Positions 51,593 through 60,749 of a stretch of DNA of 64,000 nt are shown one piece after another. Source of the DNA: NCEH01 sp040049195 (lineage in GTDB: Bacteria; Pseudomonadota; Alphaproteobacteria; Rhizobiales; Xanthobacteraceae); NCBI RefSeq assembly GCF_040049195.1, contig NZ_JBDZDL010000003.1. One strand, given 5' to 3'. The position numbers and the translations under genes were made by a program. The notes beneath the pieces were generated by a model. It saw only the letters and a list, made by a program, of their open reading frames with translations, ran no database searches and was not told where the DNA came from. The number at the start of each line of letters is the position of its first letter. Positions within the stretch are counted from its first letter, which is position 1.

Positions 51593-54500
51593 TCAGGAGG
51601 CGTGGGACGGGGCGGGGTGGGGGACGCCGTGGGCGTCCGTGCCGTGGCCGGCGGCGGCGGGTTGAATGTCCGGCAAGACTTCGCCGTGCTGCACCAGCGG
51701 GCGATTTCCGGCGAGGCGGCGCAGCAGTACGTAGAACACCGGGGTGAGGAAGATGCCGAATACCGTCACCCCGATCATGCCGGCAAACACCGCCACGCCC
51801 ATGGCATGGCGCATTTCCGCGCCCGCGCCGGTGGAGGTGACCAGCGGCACCACGCCCATGATGAAGGCCAGCGAGGTCATCAGGATCGGCCGCAGGCGCA
51901 GCCGGCTCGCCTCGATGGCGGCTTCGATGGGCTTTCGCCCTTGGAATTCCAGCTCGCGGGCGAATTCCACGATCAGGATCGCGTTCTTCGCCGACAGGCC
52001 CACCAGCACGATCAGGCCGATCTGGGTGAACACGTTGTTGTCCCCGGCGCTGAGCCAGACCCCGGCCATGGCGGCGAGCAGGCCCATGGGCACGATCATG
52101 ATGATCGCCAGCGGCAAGGTGAGGCTCTCATACTGGGCGGCGAGCACCAGGAACACCAGGAAGATCGAGAGCGGGAACACCCACACTGCCGAATTGCCCG
52201 CCAGGATGTCCTGATAGGTCAGCTCGGTCCATTCGAAGCCGAATCCCTTGGGCAGGGTTTCGGCCGCCACCCGCTCGATGGCCGCCTGCGCCTCGCCGGA
52301 GGAGAAGCCGGGCGCCGGCCCGCCGTTCACGTCCGCCGAAAGGAAGCCGTTATAGCGCATGGCCCGTTCCGGTCCCGCCGCCGAGCGCACCTTCAGCAAA
52401 GCGGAGAGCGGCACCATCTCGCCGGTCCTGGAGCGGACCTTGAGCTGGCCCACATCCTCCGGTCGGGCGCGGAACGGCGCGTCGGCCTGGACCCGCACCG
52501 TGTAGGTGCGGCCGAACTTGTTGAAATCGTTCACGTAAGACGAGCCGAGATAGATCTGCATGGTGTTGAAGACGTCTGTCACCGCCACGCCGAGCTGCCG
52601 TGCCTTGGTGCGGTCGATGTCGGCGAACAATTGCGGCACGTTCACCTGGTAGGAGGAGAACAGGCCGATCAGCTCGGGCTGCTGCATGGCCTTGGCCATG
52701 AACGCCTTGGTGGCTTCGTCGAGCGCCTCATAGCCGAAGCCCGCGCGATCCTCCAATTGCAGCTTGAAGCCGCCGATGGTGCCGAGCCCCTGCACCGGCG
52801 GCGGCGGGAACATGGCGATGATGGCTTCGCTGATGGAGGCGAATTTCTTGTTCAGCTGCATGGCGATCGCGCCGCCGTTCAGCTCCGGCGTCTTGCGCTC
52901 CTCGAACGCCTTGAGGCCGACGAACACGATGCCGGAATTGGAGGAATTGGTGAAGCCGTTGATCGACAGGCCCGGGAAGGCGATGGCCGATTCGACGCCG
53001 GGCTGCTGGAGCGCGATGTCGCTCATGCGGCGGATCACCTCTTCCGTCCGGTCGAGCGTGGCGCCGTCGGGCAATTGGGCGAAGCCGACGAGATATTGCT
53101 TGTCCTGCGCCGGCACAAAGCCGCCCGGAACCGCGCGGAACAGCACCACGGTGCAGGCGACCAGCACCAGGTAGAAGCCGACCATGATGCCCTTGCGGGA
53201 AATCGCGCCCTTCACCCCGTTGCCATAGGCGCGCGAGCCACGCGAGAACATCGCGTTGAAGCCGCGGAACAGCCAGCCGAGCGAGCGGTCCATGATGCGG
53301 GTCAGGCGATCCTTCGGCGCATCGTGGCCGCGCAGAAGAAGGGCCGCCAGGGCCGGCGAGAGAGTCAGCGAATTCACCGCCGAAATCACGGTGGAAATCG
53401 CGATCGTCAGGGCGAATTGCTTGTAGAATTGACCCGACAAGCCGGTGATGAAGGCGAGCGGCACGAACACCGCGATCAGCACCAGGGCGATCGCGATGAT
53501 CGGGCCCGACACTTCCTTCATGGCGCGGTAGGTGGCTTCGCGCGGGGCCAGCCCCTGCTCGATGTTGCGCTCGACATTCTCCACCACGACGATGGCGTCA
53601 TCGACCACGATGCCGATGGCCAGCACCAGCCCGAACAGGGTCAAGGCATTGATGGAGAAGCCGAAGACATACATCACGCCGAACGTGCCGACGATCGAGA
53701 CCGGCACCGCCAGCAGCGGGATGATGGAGGCGCGCCAGGTCTGCAGGAACAGGATCACCACCAGCACCACCAGCAGCACCGCTTCCAGCAGGGTGTGGAT
53801 CACCGCGTCGATGGAGGCGCGCACGAACTGGGTGGTGTCGTAAACGATGGAATAATCCACCCCGTCGGGCATGTTCTCCTTGATTTCGGCCATCACCCGG
53901 CGAACTTCGTCGGCAATGCGGATGGCGTTCGATCCCGGCGCCTGGAACACCGGCACCGCGACGGCCGACTTGTTGTTCAGCAGCGAGCGCAGCGCATAAT
54001 CGGCGGCGCCCAGCTCAATGCGGGCGATGTCGCGCAGGCGCACCACCTCGCCATTGTCGCCGCTCTTCACGACGATGTCGCCGAACTCCTCCTCGGTCTG
54101 GAGGCGGCCCTGGGCGTTGACGGAGAGCTGAAGGTCGAGCCCGTCCACGCCGGGCGAGGCGCCCACCGTGCCGGCGGCGGCCTGCACGTTCTGGGCCTGG
54201 ATCTCGGCCACCACATCGCTGGCGGAAAGTCCGTGCTCGGCCACCTTCTGCGGGTCCAGCCACACGCGCATGGAATAATCGCCCGAGCCGAACAATTGCA
54301 CGTCGCCCACGCCGGCGATGCGGGCGAGGCGGTCCTTCACGTTCAGCACGGCGTAATTGCGCAGATAGGTCATGTCGTAACGCCCGTTGGGCGACAACAA
54401 GTGAACCACCAGCATCAGGTCCGGCGAGCTCTTGATGGTGGTGATGCCGAGGCGGCGCACGTCCTCCGGCAGGCGCGGCTCCGCCTGGGAGACGCGGTTC

Positions 54501-54829
54501 TGCACCAATTGCTGGGCCTTGTCCGGGTCGGTGCCGAGCTTGAAGGTGACGGTCAGCGTCATCAGCCCGTCGGTGGTGGTCTGGCTGCTCATGTAGAGCA
54601 TGCCTTCCACGCCGTTGATCTGTTCCTCGATGGGCGTGGAGACGGTTTCCGCGATCACCTTGGGATTGGCGCCGGGATAATTGGCGCGCACGACGATCTG
54701 TGGCGGGACCACCTCGGGATATTCGGAAATCGGCATCACCCGCAGCGCCAGCAGGCCGCCGAGAAAGATCAGGACCGAGAGCACGCCTGCGAAGATGGGG
54801 CGGTCGATGAAGAATTTGGAGAGATTCAT
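51593..54829 (-). CDS. RND multidrug efflux permease (AcrB/MexF type, HAE1 family)
   Basis: A 1078-residue inner-membrane drug/proton antiporter with the expected 12 helices and two large periplasmic loops. The N-terminus MNLSKFFIDRPIFAGVLSVLIFLGGLLALRVMPISEYPEVVPP is diagnostic, as are IGIVVDDAIVVVENVER (helix 4 with the proton-relay aspartates), GLSINGFTNSSNSGIVFVGLK, and IGLIVLVGLSAKNAILIVEFA (helix 10). Sequence texture is closest to MexF/OqxB-like pumps. It is the last gene of the operon with the adaptor (127 bases upstream). No outer-membrane channel gene is present in the operon, so a TolC-type partner must come from elsewhere. Confidence 0.95.
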   Translation of the reverse strand: MNLSKFFIDRPIFAGVLSVLIFLGGLLALRVMPISEYPEVVPPQIVVRANYPGANPKVIAETVSTPIEEQINGVEGMLYMSSQTTTDGLMTLTVTFKLGTDPDKAQQLVQNRVSQAEPRLPEDVRRLGITTIKSSPDLMLVVHLLSPNGRYDMTYLRNYAVLNVKDRLARIAGVGDVQLFGSGDYSMRVWLDPQKVAEHGLSASDVVAEIQAQNVQAAAGTVGASPGVDGLDLQLSVNAQGRLQTEEEFGDIVVKSGDNGEVVRLRDIARIELGAADYALRSLLNNKSAVAVPVFQAPGSNAIRIADEVRRVMAEIKENMPDGVDYSIVYDTTQFVRASIDAVIHTLLEAVLLVVLVVILFLQTWRASIIPLLAVPVSIVGTFGVMYVFGFSINALTLFGLVLAIGIVVDDAIVVVENVERNIEQGLAPREATYRAMKEVSGPIIAIALVLIAVFVPLAFITGLSGQFYKQFALTIAISTVISAVNSLTLSPALAALLLRGHDAPKDRLTRIMDRSLGWLFRGFNAMFSRGSRAYGNGVKGAISRKGIMVGFYLVLVACTVVLFRAVPGGFVPAQDKQYLVGFAQLPDGATLDRTEEVIRRMSDIALQQPGVESAIAFPGLSINGFTNSSNSGIVFVGLKAFEERKTPELNGGAIAMQLNKKFASISEAIIAMFPPPPVQGLGTIGGFKLQLEDRAGFGYEALDEATKAFMAKAMQQPELIGLFSSYQVNVPQLFADIDRTKARQLGVAVTDVFNTMQIYLGSSYVNDFNKFGRTYTVRVQADAPFRARPEDVGQLKVRSRTGEMVPLSALLKVRSAAGPERAMRYNGFLSADVNGGPAPGFSSGEAQAAIERVAAETLPKGFGFEWTELTYQDILAGNSAVWVFPLSIFLVFLVLAAQYESLTLPLAIIMIVPMGLLAAMAGVWLSAGDNNVFTQIGLIVLVGLSAKNAILIVEFARELEFQGRKPIEAAIEASRLRLRPILMTSLAFIMGVVPLVTSTGAGAEMRHAMGVAVFAGMIGVTVFGIFLTPVFYVLLRRLAGNRPLVQHGEVLPDIQPAAAGHGTDAHGVPHPAPSHAS

Positions 54830-54956
54830 GACATCCTCCCCCGCAGGGGCATAAGCGGTCGGGCCCCGCGGGCGGGCGGCCCGGGAGCGGAGAAAACGCG
54901 GCGACAGGTGACGCGGCCCAGCCCCGAGGACGATCCCCGGGGATGGGCCGGCAGGA

Positions 54957-56183
54957 TCAGCGTTGGGCGACGTCCTCGGGGGCGGCGGCCTGGGCGGTTT
55001 TGGTGACGTCCATGGGCACGGTCTGCGGCACCACCAGCGCGCCGGGGCGAATGCGTTGGAGCCCGTTCACCACCACGCGGTCGCCGGCGGAAAGACCGCT
55101 GGTGACGATGCGCAGATTGCCCACCGGCTCACCGAGGGTGATTTCGCGATAATTGGCCTTGCCCTCGCCATCCACCACCAGGACGAACTTCTTGTTCTGG
55201 TCGGTGCCGACGGCGCGTTCGCTTACCAGCAGGGCGTCGGAATTGGTGGTGCGGCCCATGCGCAGGCGGGCGAACTGGCCGGGAATGAGGCGGCCGTCGG
55301 GATTGTCGAACACCGCCCGCACCCGCACCGTGCCGGTCTTCGCGTCCACCTGATTGTCGATGAGCTGCAGATGTCCGCGCACCGGCGTGCCGTTGCTGGT
55401 CACAGTGAGCATTTCCACCGGGATGCGCTCCAGGGGCAGCTTGTCGGTGCCGTTTTCCGGCGAGAGGCCGGCGAGCGCCCGCAGCACCACTTCCTCATCC
55501 GCATGGAAGCTGGCGTAGATGGGGTCGGTCGAAACCAGGGTCGTGAGCACCACGGAGCCGGGGCCGGCCGAGATGAGATTGCCCGCCGTGACTTCCAGCT
55601 TGCCGACGCGGCCGGAGACCGGCGCGCGGATCTCGGTATAGCCGAGGTTCAGCTCGGCCGATTGGAGCGTCGCCTGGGCGGCGCGCAGATTGGCCTGGGC
55701 CTCGCGATGGGCGTTCAGCCGCTCGTCGAGGTCGCGCTGGGCGACGGTGCGCGATTCGAACAAACGCTGGCCGCGTTCCAGATCCGCCTTGGTCAAGGCG
55801 ACGCGTGCTTCCGCGGCAGTGACCTGGGCCTGGGTGCGATCCACCTCCGCCTGGTAGGGCGCGGGGTCGATGGTGATGAGCAGCGCGCCTTCCTTCACCA
55901 GCGCACCCTCGCGGAAATGCACGGCCTGGATTGCGCCGGCGACGCGCGAGCGCAGCTCCACGCGCTCGATGGCCTCGAGCCGGCCGGAGAATTCATCCCA
56001 CACCGGGGCATCGCGCTTTTCAATGACGGCGACCGAAACCGGCACGCCGGCCGGCGCCTTTGCGGGGTCGCTGGCCTGGGCGGCGCCGTGGGGCATGACA
56101 TAGGGAATGGCGAGGCCGCTGGACAAAGCGGTCGCCGCAACGGCGGCGATCAGAAGGCGGCGCGTGGTGAGGATCCGGGTCAT
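54957..56183 (-). CDS. RND efflux periplasmic adaptor (AcrA/MexE type)
   Basis: A 408-residue membrane fusion protein. A signal sequence is present (LLIAAVAATALSSGLAIPYVM) without a lipobox cysteine. The halves of the lipoyl domain (ELRSRVAGAIQAVHFREGALVKEGALLITIDPAPYQAEV and YTEIRAPVSGRVGKLEVTAGNLISAG) flank the alpha-hairpin (QAQVTAAEARVALTKADLERGQRLF), followed by the beta-barrel and membrane-proximal domains (IDNQVDAKTGTVRVRAVFDNPDGRLIPGQFARLRM). AGGACG precedes the ATG at 56183. It lies between the hydrolase gene (16 bases upstream) and the permease. Confidence 0.94.
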   Translation of the reverse strand: MTRILTTRRLLIAAVAATALSSGLAIPYVMPHGAAQASDPAKAPAGVPVSVAVIEKRDAPVWDEFSGRLEAIERVELRSRVAGAIQAVHFREGALVKEGALLITIDPAPYQAEVDRTQAQVTAAEARVALTKADLERGQRLFESRTVAQRDLDERLNAHREAQANLRAAQATLQSAELNLGYTEIRAPVSGRVGKLEVTAGNLISAGPGSVVLTTLVSTDPIYASFHADEEVVLRALAGLSPENGTDKLPLERIPVEMLTVTSNGTPVRGHLQLIDNQVDAKTGTVRVRAVFDNPDGRLIPGQFARLRMGRTTNSDALLVSERAVGTDQNKKFVLVVDGEGKANYREITLGEPVGNLRIVTSGLSAGDRVVVNGLQRIRPGALVVPQTVPMDVTKTAQAAAPEDVAQR

Positions 56184-56199
56184 GGGAGCGTCCTGGCGT

Positions 56200-57042
56200 T
56201 CAGATAAGGGCGGGATGTGCCGGCAGGCCGGGCCGCACGGCGGCCCGAAGCTCGGCGAAAAAGGCGGAGAAGAGGCTGCGCAGGCGCTCGGCCCAGTCGG
56301 CCTCGCGCGATGCAGCCTCGGAGAGGGAGGCGGGCCAGCCGGTCGGGCTGTCGAACACATGGGCGTGCACACACACCTGCGCCTTGCGCAGCTTGTCGGC
56401 ATACCGGACGCTCTCGTCCCGCATGGGGTCGTCTTCGGCCGTCACCACCAGCGCCGGCGCAAGTCCGGACAGGCGCGAGGCGGAGGCGGGCGCGGCATAG
56501 GGGTGGGCAGCCTTGTCGGCGGAGCCGAGATATTTCTGCCAGCCGTCCGCCCATTTGCAGCCGACCGGGCCGGCATCGGCCTCGCGGATCGAGCAGGTGG
56601 CGAGCGAGGGGTCGAGCATGGGCGAGATCAGGATCTGCCCCGCGAGCGGCGGGGCCTTCTGGTCGCGCGCCATCAAGGCGACGCCGGCGGCCAGATTGCC
56701 GCCCGCCTCTTCGCCGGCCACCAGCAGCGGGGCGCGCTTGGTGCTCCATTTGGCGCGCTCGCGGTTGAGGCCTTCGAGGGCGGCGAACGCAATGTCGAGC
56801 GGATAGGGAAAGGGCTTTTCGCACGCCAGCGGATAGTCCAGCGACACCACGGTGGCGCCGGCCTGGGCTAGAAGGCCCGCAATGGTGCGCCCGGCATCCA
56901 GCGTGCCAGTGATGAAGGTGCCGCCGTGCAGGTGGAGAATGAGCGGCGCGGCGCGGGAGGCGCCCGGCCGGCGCAGAACGCGCACAGGCACCGCCTCGCC
57001 GCACGACATGACGATCCGATCTTCGCTCCAAGGCAGGGGCAT
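56200..57042 (-). CDS. Alpha/beta hydrolase-fold protein of the HSL type lacking the catalytic serine
   Basis: A 280-residue member of the hormone-sensitive-lipase type alpha/beta hydrolase family. The oxyanion-hole motif is visible but altered (LHLHGGTFITG rather than HGGG), and the nucleophile elbow reads VAGEEAGGNLAAG where GDSAGG is expected: serine is replaced by glutamate (GAA GAG codons). The aspartate loop VVTAEDDPMRDESVRYADKLRKA is kept. The histidine region (HVFDSPTGWP in place of a GxxHGF pattern) seems changed too. It is the first gene of the RND operon (16 bases before the adaptor) and divergent from the LysR gene. It is probably not an esterase; ligand sensing or a scaffold role is possible. 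The start may be ATG 57042 or TTG 57075. Confidence 0.8.
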   Translation of the reverse strand: MPLPWSEDRIVMSCGEAVPVRVLRRPGASRAAPLILHLHGGTFITGTLDAGRTIAGLLAQAGATVVSLDYPLACEKPFPYPLDIAFAALEGLNRERAKWSTKRAPLLVAGEEAGGNLAAGVALMARDQKAPPLAGQILISPMLDPSLATCSIREADAGPVGCKWADGWQKYLGSADKAAHPYAAPASASRLSGLAPALVVTAEDDPMRDESVRYADKLRKAQVCVHAHVFDSPTGWPASLSEAASREADWAERLRSLFSAFFAELRAAVRPGLPAHPALI

Positions 57043-57142
57043 TGTAGGGGTCCAGATTGCCGCGAAATCCGCCAATCGTTCATCGGCGTTTTGCGATGCG
57101 TCATGGATATGCTCCTAAGTCGCTTGAATAAAGATGCAATTT

Positions 57143-57172
57143 TTGACAACATTATTTCCATATGTGAATAAT
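57143..57172 (+). promoter_or_regulatory. LysR operator and sigma70 promoter in the LysR/RND intergenic region
   Basis: TTGACA (57143-57148), 18 bases, AATAAT (57167-57172) form a near-consensus promoter for the LysR gene, with a start near 57180. An imperfect 22-base palindrome (57151-57172) has outer arms ATTATT and AATAAT around a CATATG core, with the T-N11-A character of LysR-type operators. The overlap with the -10 box fits autorepression. It also lies about 110 bases upstream of the oppositely read hydrolase-adaptor-permease operon, which it probably controls. Confidence 0.7.
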
Positions 57173-57203
57173 GCGGGATAAATCGCATCGGAGTGCTGTT
57201 GAT

Positions 57204-58130
57204 TTGGATCAATTTGCTGCAATGCGGGCGTTCGTCGGCGTGGTCGAAGCTGGCACATTCACCCGTGCTGCCGATCTGCTGCGCGTGCCGAAGCCGACAC
57301 TCACCAAGCAGATTCAGCAACTTGAGGCCCATCTGCGCACGCGCTTGCTCAACCGCACGACCCGGCGGGTGACGGTGACGCCGGACGGCGCGGCCTATTA
57401 TGAGCGGGCCGTCACGCTGCTGGCCGACCTCGAGGAACTGGACGGGTCGATGACCCAGCAGCAAGGCACGCCGCAAGGGCGGCTGCGGGTCGATATCAGC
57501 CCCAGCCTTGCGCTTCTGGTCCTCATTCCCTCACTGCCCGATTTCCACACCCGCCATCCCGATATCCAGATCGATCTTGGCGTCACAGACCGGCCGGTGG
57601 ACCTCCTGAGCGAGAATGTGGACTGCGTGATCCGTGGCGGCGAGATCACGGACCCCTCGCTGGTGGCGCGCCGGATCGGCGACCTCGGGATGATCACGTG
57701 CGCCGCGCCCGCCTATCTGGCGCGCCACGGCACACCCACCCATCCGAGCCAGCTTGAGAACGATTTCCCGGTCGTGCGTTATTTCAGTGCCCGCACCGGC
57801 CGGTATTTTCCGCTGGAATTCGTGCGCGACGGGCAGACGTTCGAAATCGACGGCCGCTACGCGCTCTCGGTGAACGAGGGCAATTCCTACCTCGCCGCCG
57901 GCGTTGCCGGCCTCGGCATCATCCAGGCGCCGAGCTTCCTCGCCCATGCCGCCCTCGGGCGCGGCGACCTTGTGCCGGTGCTGACCGCATGGAGCACGGA
58001 GCCGTTACCGCTTCATGTGGTCTACCCCCCCAACCGTCACCTGAGTGCGCGGCTGCGGGTGTTCGTGGATTGGATCGCCGAGCTGTTCGCAGCCCATGAC
58101 CTCATTCAGCGACGCTCGACCTTGCGGTGA
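57204..58130 (+). CDS. LysR-family transcriptional regulator
   Basis: A 308-residue regulator. The helix-turn-helix is MRAFVGVVEAGTFTRAADLLRVPKPTLTKQIQQLEAHLRTRLLNRTTRRVTVTPDG. The C-terminal inducer-binding domain begins GRLRVDISPSLALLVLIPSLPDFHTRHPDIQIDLGVTD and continues with DCVIRGGEITDPSLVARRIGDL. It belongs to the large DsdC/CrgA-like group. An ATG at 57171 is in frame but lies within the -10 box and palindrome, before the predicted transcription start, so TTG 57204 behind CGGAG (57189-57193) is preferred; ATG 57222 is also possible. Divergent from the RND operon, it is the likely regulator of that pump. Confidence 0.87.
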   Translation: MDQFAAMRAFVGVVEAGTFTRAADLLRVPKPTLTKQIQQLEAHLRTRLLNRTTRRVTVTPDGAAYYERAVTLLADLEELDGSMTQQQGTPQGRLRVDISPSLALLVLIPSLPDFHTRHPDIQIDLGVTDRPVDLLSENVDCVIRGGEITDPSLVARRIGDLGMITCAAPAYLARHGTPTHPSQLENDFPVVRYFSARTGRYFPLEFVRDGQTFEIDGRYALSVNEGNSYLAAGVAGLGIIQAPSFLAHAALGRGDLVPVLTAWSTEPLPLHVVYPPNRHLSARLRVFVDWIAELFAAHDLIQRRSTLR

Positions 58131-58133
58131 TTG

Positions 58134-58484
58134 TCAGGCGGGGGTGCGGATGACCCAGTGCTTGCGCATGGTTTCCAGCACCTCCCAGGTGCCCGAAAAC
58201 CCCGGCTCCAGCACGAACGCATCGCCCGGGCCTGCGTCGATGCGGATGCCATCGTCTCCGGTCACGACGCAGCGGCCGGAAAGCACGAGGCAATATTCCC
58301 ATTCCTCGTAATTCACCCGCCATTTGCCCGGCGTCGCCTCCCATTCGCCCGTGCAGAGGCGTTCGGCGGGGGCGTCGTAGGTGATCCAGACGCGGGTCTG
58401 CGGATTGCCGGAAATCACCACCTCCGCAGCGACCGGCGTCGCCTCGGCGGCCTGTTCTTCGCACGTCAGCTTGTGCAGGCGCAT
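58134..58484 (-). CDS. Cupin-domain protein at the end of the biotin operon
   Basis: A 116-residue single-domain cupin (DUF861-like). The barrel is visible as EWEATPGKWRVNYEEWEYCLVLSGRCVVTGDDGIRIDAGPGDAFVLEPGFSGTWEVLETMRKHWVI. The metal-binding pattern is only partly kept (EEWEYCL in place of the usual paired histidines), so it may not be an enzyme. The ATG at 58484 is 10 bases after the bioZ stop, so it is probably the last gene of the bio transcript, although its role in biotin synthesis is unknown. It converges on the LysR gene with only 3 bases between stops. Confidence 0.82.
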   Translation of the reverse strand: MRLHKLTCEEQAAEATPVAAEVVISGNPQTRVWITYDAPAERLCTGEWEATPGKWRVNYEEWEYCLVLSGRCVVTGDDGIRIDAGPGDAFVLEPGFSGTWEVLETMRKHWVIRTPA

Positions 58485-58494
58485 GATTGTCCCC

Positions 58495-59484
58495 CTAGAT
58501 CCGAAGCACGCAGGCGCCGCCGGTCAGGCCCGCCCCGGCCGCGGTGAGCACGAGTGTTTCCCCGGGCCGGAAGGCCCGTTCCCGGTGCGCAAGGGAGAGG
58601 GATAGAGGAATCGTCGCGGCCGAGGAATTGCCATAGCGGGCAATGCTGCGCACCACCTTTTCCGGGGCTATCGCGAGCTGATGGGCCACCATGTCCAGCA
58701 TGCGGGCATTGGCCTGATGTGGTGCCAGCCAATCCACCGCGCCGGGGGCGACGCCGGCGATGTCGAGGGCGGTCTTGGCGGATTCGGTCATCATCCGCAC
58801 GGCGTGGACATAGAGTTCCCGGCCGTCGGTGATGGTCATGCGGGTTTCTTCGAACGGCAGGTCCGGACCGAACGGCCGATTGCTGCCGCCGCCGGGAATC
58901 GCGACCAGATCATAGCCCGTGCCGTCGGACGCAAGCGAAACCCCGAGAATGCCGGTGTCCGGTTTGGCGGATGGCGCCAGCACGACCGCGCCGGCCGCGT
59001 CGGCGAACAGCACCGCGCTGCCCCGTTCGGCGGGATTGATGCGGCGGCTGAGGATATTCGCCGCCACCACCAGCGCCGGCTTGCGGTGCAGCCGCACGAA
59101 GCCTTCCGCCAGCACCAGCGCATACAGAAAGCCGGCGCACGCCCCCGCAAGATCCGCCGCGCCGGAGCGGGTGAGGCCCAGCCGGTGCGCCAGCAGCGGG
59201 GCGGTGGGTGGCAGGAGCTGGTCCGGCGTCGAGGTGGCAAGCAGCGTCAGGCCGATATCCGCGCGCGGAAGGTCCGCCTCGGCAAGGGCCATTTCCGCCG
59301 CGCCCTGGGCGAGGCCCGAGAGCGTGTCGCCAGGCTGTGCCCAGCGGCGCGCCTCGATGCCAGTGCGGCGGGCGATCCAGCCGGGCTCCAGCGCCAATTG
59401 CGCTTCCAGCTCGGCATTCAGCACCTCGCGCCCCGGCACGGCATGGCCGAAGCCGACGATGCGGCTGGTGGAAAACGCGCTCAT
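58495..59484 (-). CDS. bioZ: BioZ, KAS III-like enzyme for pimeloyl-ACP synthesis
   Basis: A 329-residue 3-ketoacyl-ACP synthase III-type protein. The catalytic triad is Cys in LAGACAGFLYAL, His in WLAPHQANARML and Asn in RYGNSSAATIPLSL. In Rhizobiales, BioZ condenses glutaryl-CoA with malonyl-ACP to give 5-ketopimeloyl-ACP, which the fatty-acid machinery reduces to pimeloyl-ACP for BioF. The context decides the call: it directly follows bioA with an ATGA overlap at the end of bioBFDA. On sequence alone it would be called FabH. Confidence 0.9.
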   Translation of the reverse strand: MSAFSTSRIVGFGHAVPGREVLNAELEAQLALEPGWIARRTGIEARRWAQPGDTLSGLAQGAAEMALAEADLPRADIGLTLLATSTPDQLLPPTAPLLAHRLGLTRSGAADLAGACAGFLYALVLAEGFVRLHRKPALVVAANILSRRINPAERGSAVLFADAAGAVVLAPSAKPDTGILGVSLASDGTGYDLVAIPGGGSNRPFGPDLPFEETRMTITDGRELYVHAVRMMTESAKTALDIAGVAPGAVDWLAPHQANARMLDMVAHQLAIAPEKVVRSIARYGNSSAATIPLSLSLAHRERAFRPGETLVLTAAGAGLTGGACVLRI

Positions 59485-60749
59485 GAAGGGGTCCCGAACA
59501 GGCCCGCCGCGGCGCCAATCGCATCATACAGCGCGTCCAGCTCGGCGGGGGTGATGCAATAAGGTGGCATCAGATAGAGCACATTGCCGAGCGGGCGAAC
59601 CAGGAAGCCGCGCTCCAGGAAGAAAGCCCGCAGCTTCGGGCCCACCTCGGCGAGATAGCCGCCCTTCGCCACTTTCAGATCCAGCGCCGCGATCGTGCCG
59701 CAGCGCCGGGGGTCTCCGAACCGCCCGTCGCCCGCGAACCGCGCGATACGTTCGGCCTGGAGGGAACAGAGCGTCGCGACCCGTTCGCGCACCGGCTCCT
59801 CTTGCCATACCCGCACATTCGCGAGGCCGGCGGCGCAGGCGATGGGGTTGGCGGTATAAGACGAGGAATGGAAGAAGGTCTTGGCGCGGTCGGTGGAATA
59901 ATGCGCGTCGAACACCTCGCGCGTCGCCAGCGTTGCGGCGAGCGGGATGGCGCCGCCGGTCAGGCCCTTGGAGGTGCAGAGGATGTCCGGCGCGATGCCG
60001 GCCTGTTCGCAGGCGAACAGGGTGCCGGTGCGGCCCCAGCCGGTCATCACCTCGTCGGCAATGAACAAGGTGCCGGTCTCGTGCGCGATGCGCTTCAGTT
60101 CCGCGAGCACCTGCGGCCCATACATGCGCATGCCGCCGGAGCCGAGGATCAGCGGCTCGACGATGATGGCGGCGGCCTTTCCGGTGCGGGCGAAGCCTTC
60201 GAACGCGTCCAGCGTTTCCTGTTCGCGGCCCGGCGCGGGGAAGGGGATGGTGTCCACCTCGAACAGCAGCGGCTCGTAGGCGGCATTGAACACGCCGCGC
60301 GCGCCCACGCTCATGGTCCCGATGGTATCGCCGTGATAGCTGTCTTCCATCACCACGATGCGGCTGCGCCCCTCGCCGCGATTGCGGAAGGTGCCGAGCG
60401 CCATCTTCAGCGCCACCTCCACGGCGGTGGAGCCGGAATCCGAATAGAACACATGCTCCAGCCCGGCCGGGGCGAGCTTCACCAGTTCGCGCGCCAGCGC
60501 TTCCGCCGGCGCGTGGGTGAAGCCGGCGAAGATGATCTGGTCCAGGTCCTGGGAGGCCGCGCGGATCGCTTCCATGATGGGCGGATGGCGATGGCCATGG
60601 GTGATGACCCACCATGAGGAAATGGCATCGAGGATCCGCTTGCCCTCGGCCGTTTCGAGATAAGCGCCCTCGGTTCGCGCGATCAGCGGCGGCGCCGGCT
60701 CGGTCGCGTGCTGGGTGAAGGGATGCCAGACGGGAGAGGCGCTCATCAT
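59481..60749 (-). CDS. bioA: Adenosylmethionine-8-amino-7-oxononanoate aminotransferase BioA
   Basis: A 422-residue PLP enzyme that aminates KAPA to DAPA using SAM as amino donor. Visible are VWHPFTQHATEP, SSWWVITHGHRHPPIM, SDSGSTAVEVALKMALGTFRNRGE, DSYHGDTIGTMSVG, the aspartate in IADEVMTGWGRTGTLFACEQ and the PLP lysine in SKGLTGGAIPLAATL. The start overlaps the bioD stop by one base (TGATG), and the stop overlaps bioZ (ATGA). Two consecutive ATG codons stand at 60749 and 60746. Confidence 0.95.
   Translation of the reverse strand: MMSASPVWHPFTQHATEPAPPLIARTEGAYLETAEGKRILDAISSWWVITHGHRHPPIMEAIRAASQDLDQIIFAGFTHAPAEALARELVKLAPAGLEHVFYSDSGSTAVEVALKMALGTFRNRGEGRSRIVVMEDSYHGDTIGTMSVGARGVFNAAYEPLLFEVDTIPFPAPGREQETLDAFEGFARTGKAAAIIVEPLILGSGGMRMYGPQVLAELKRIAHETGTLFIADEVMTGWGRTGTLFACEQAGIAPDILCTSKGLTGGAIPLAATLATREVFDAHYSTDRAKTFFHSSSYTANPIACAAGLANVRVWQEEPVRERVATLCSLQAERIARFAGDGRFGDPRRCGTIAALDLKVAKGGYLAEVGPKLRAFFLERGFLVRPLGNVLYLMPPYCITPAELDALYDAIGAAAGLFGTPS

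Noticed and set aside
51455..55006. A 1183-codon plus-strand frame opposite the RND permease
   Set aside because: Histidine/glutamate/aspartate-rich antisense shadow without any recognisable motif; the RND permease on the other strand is certain.
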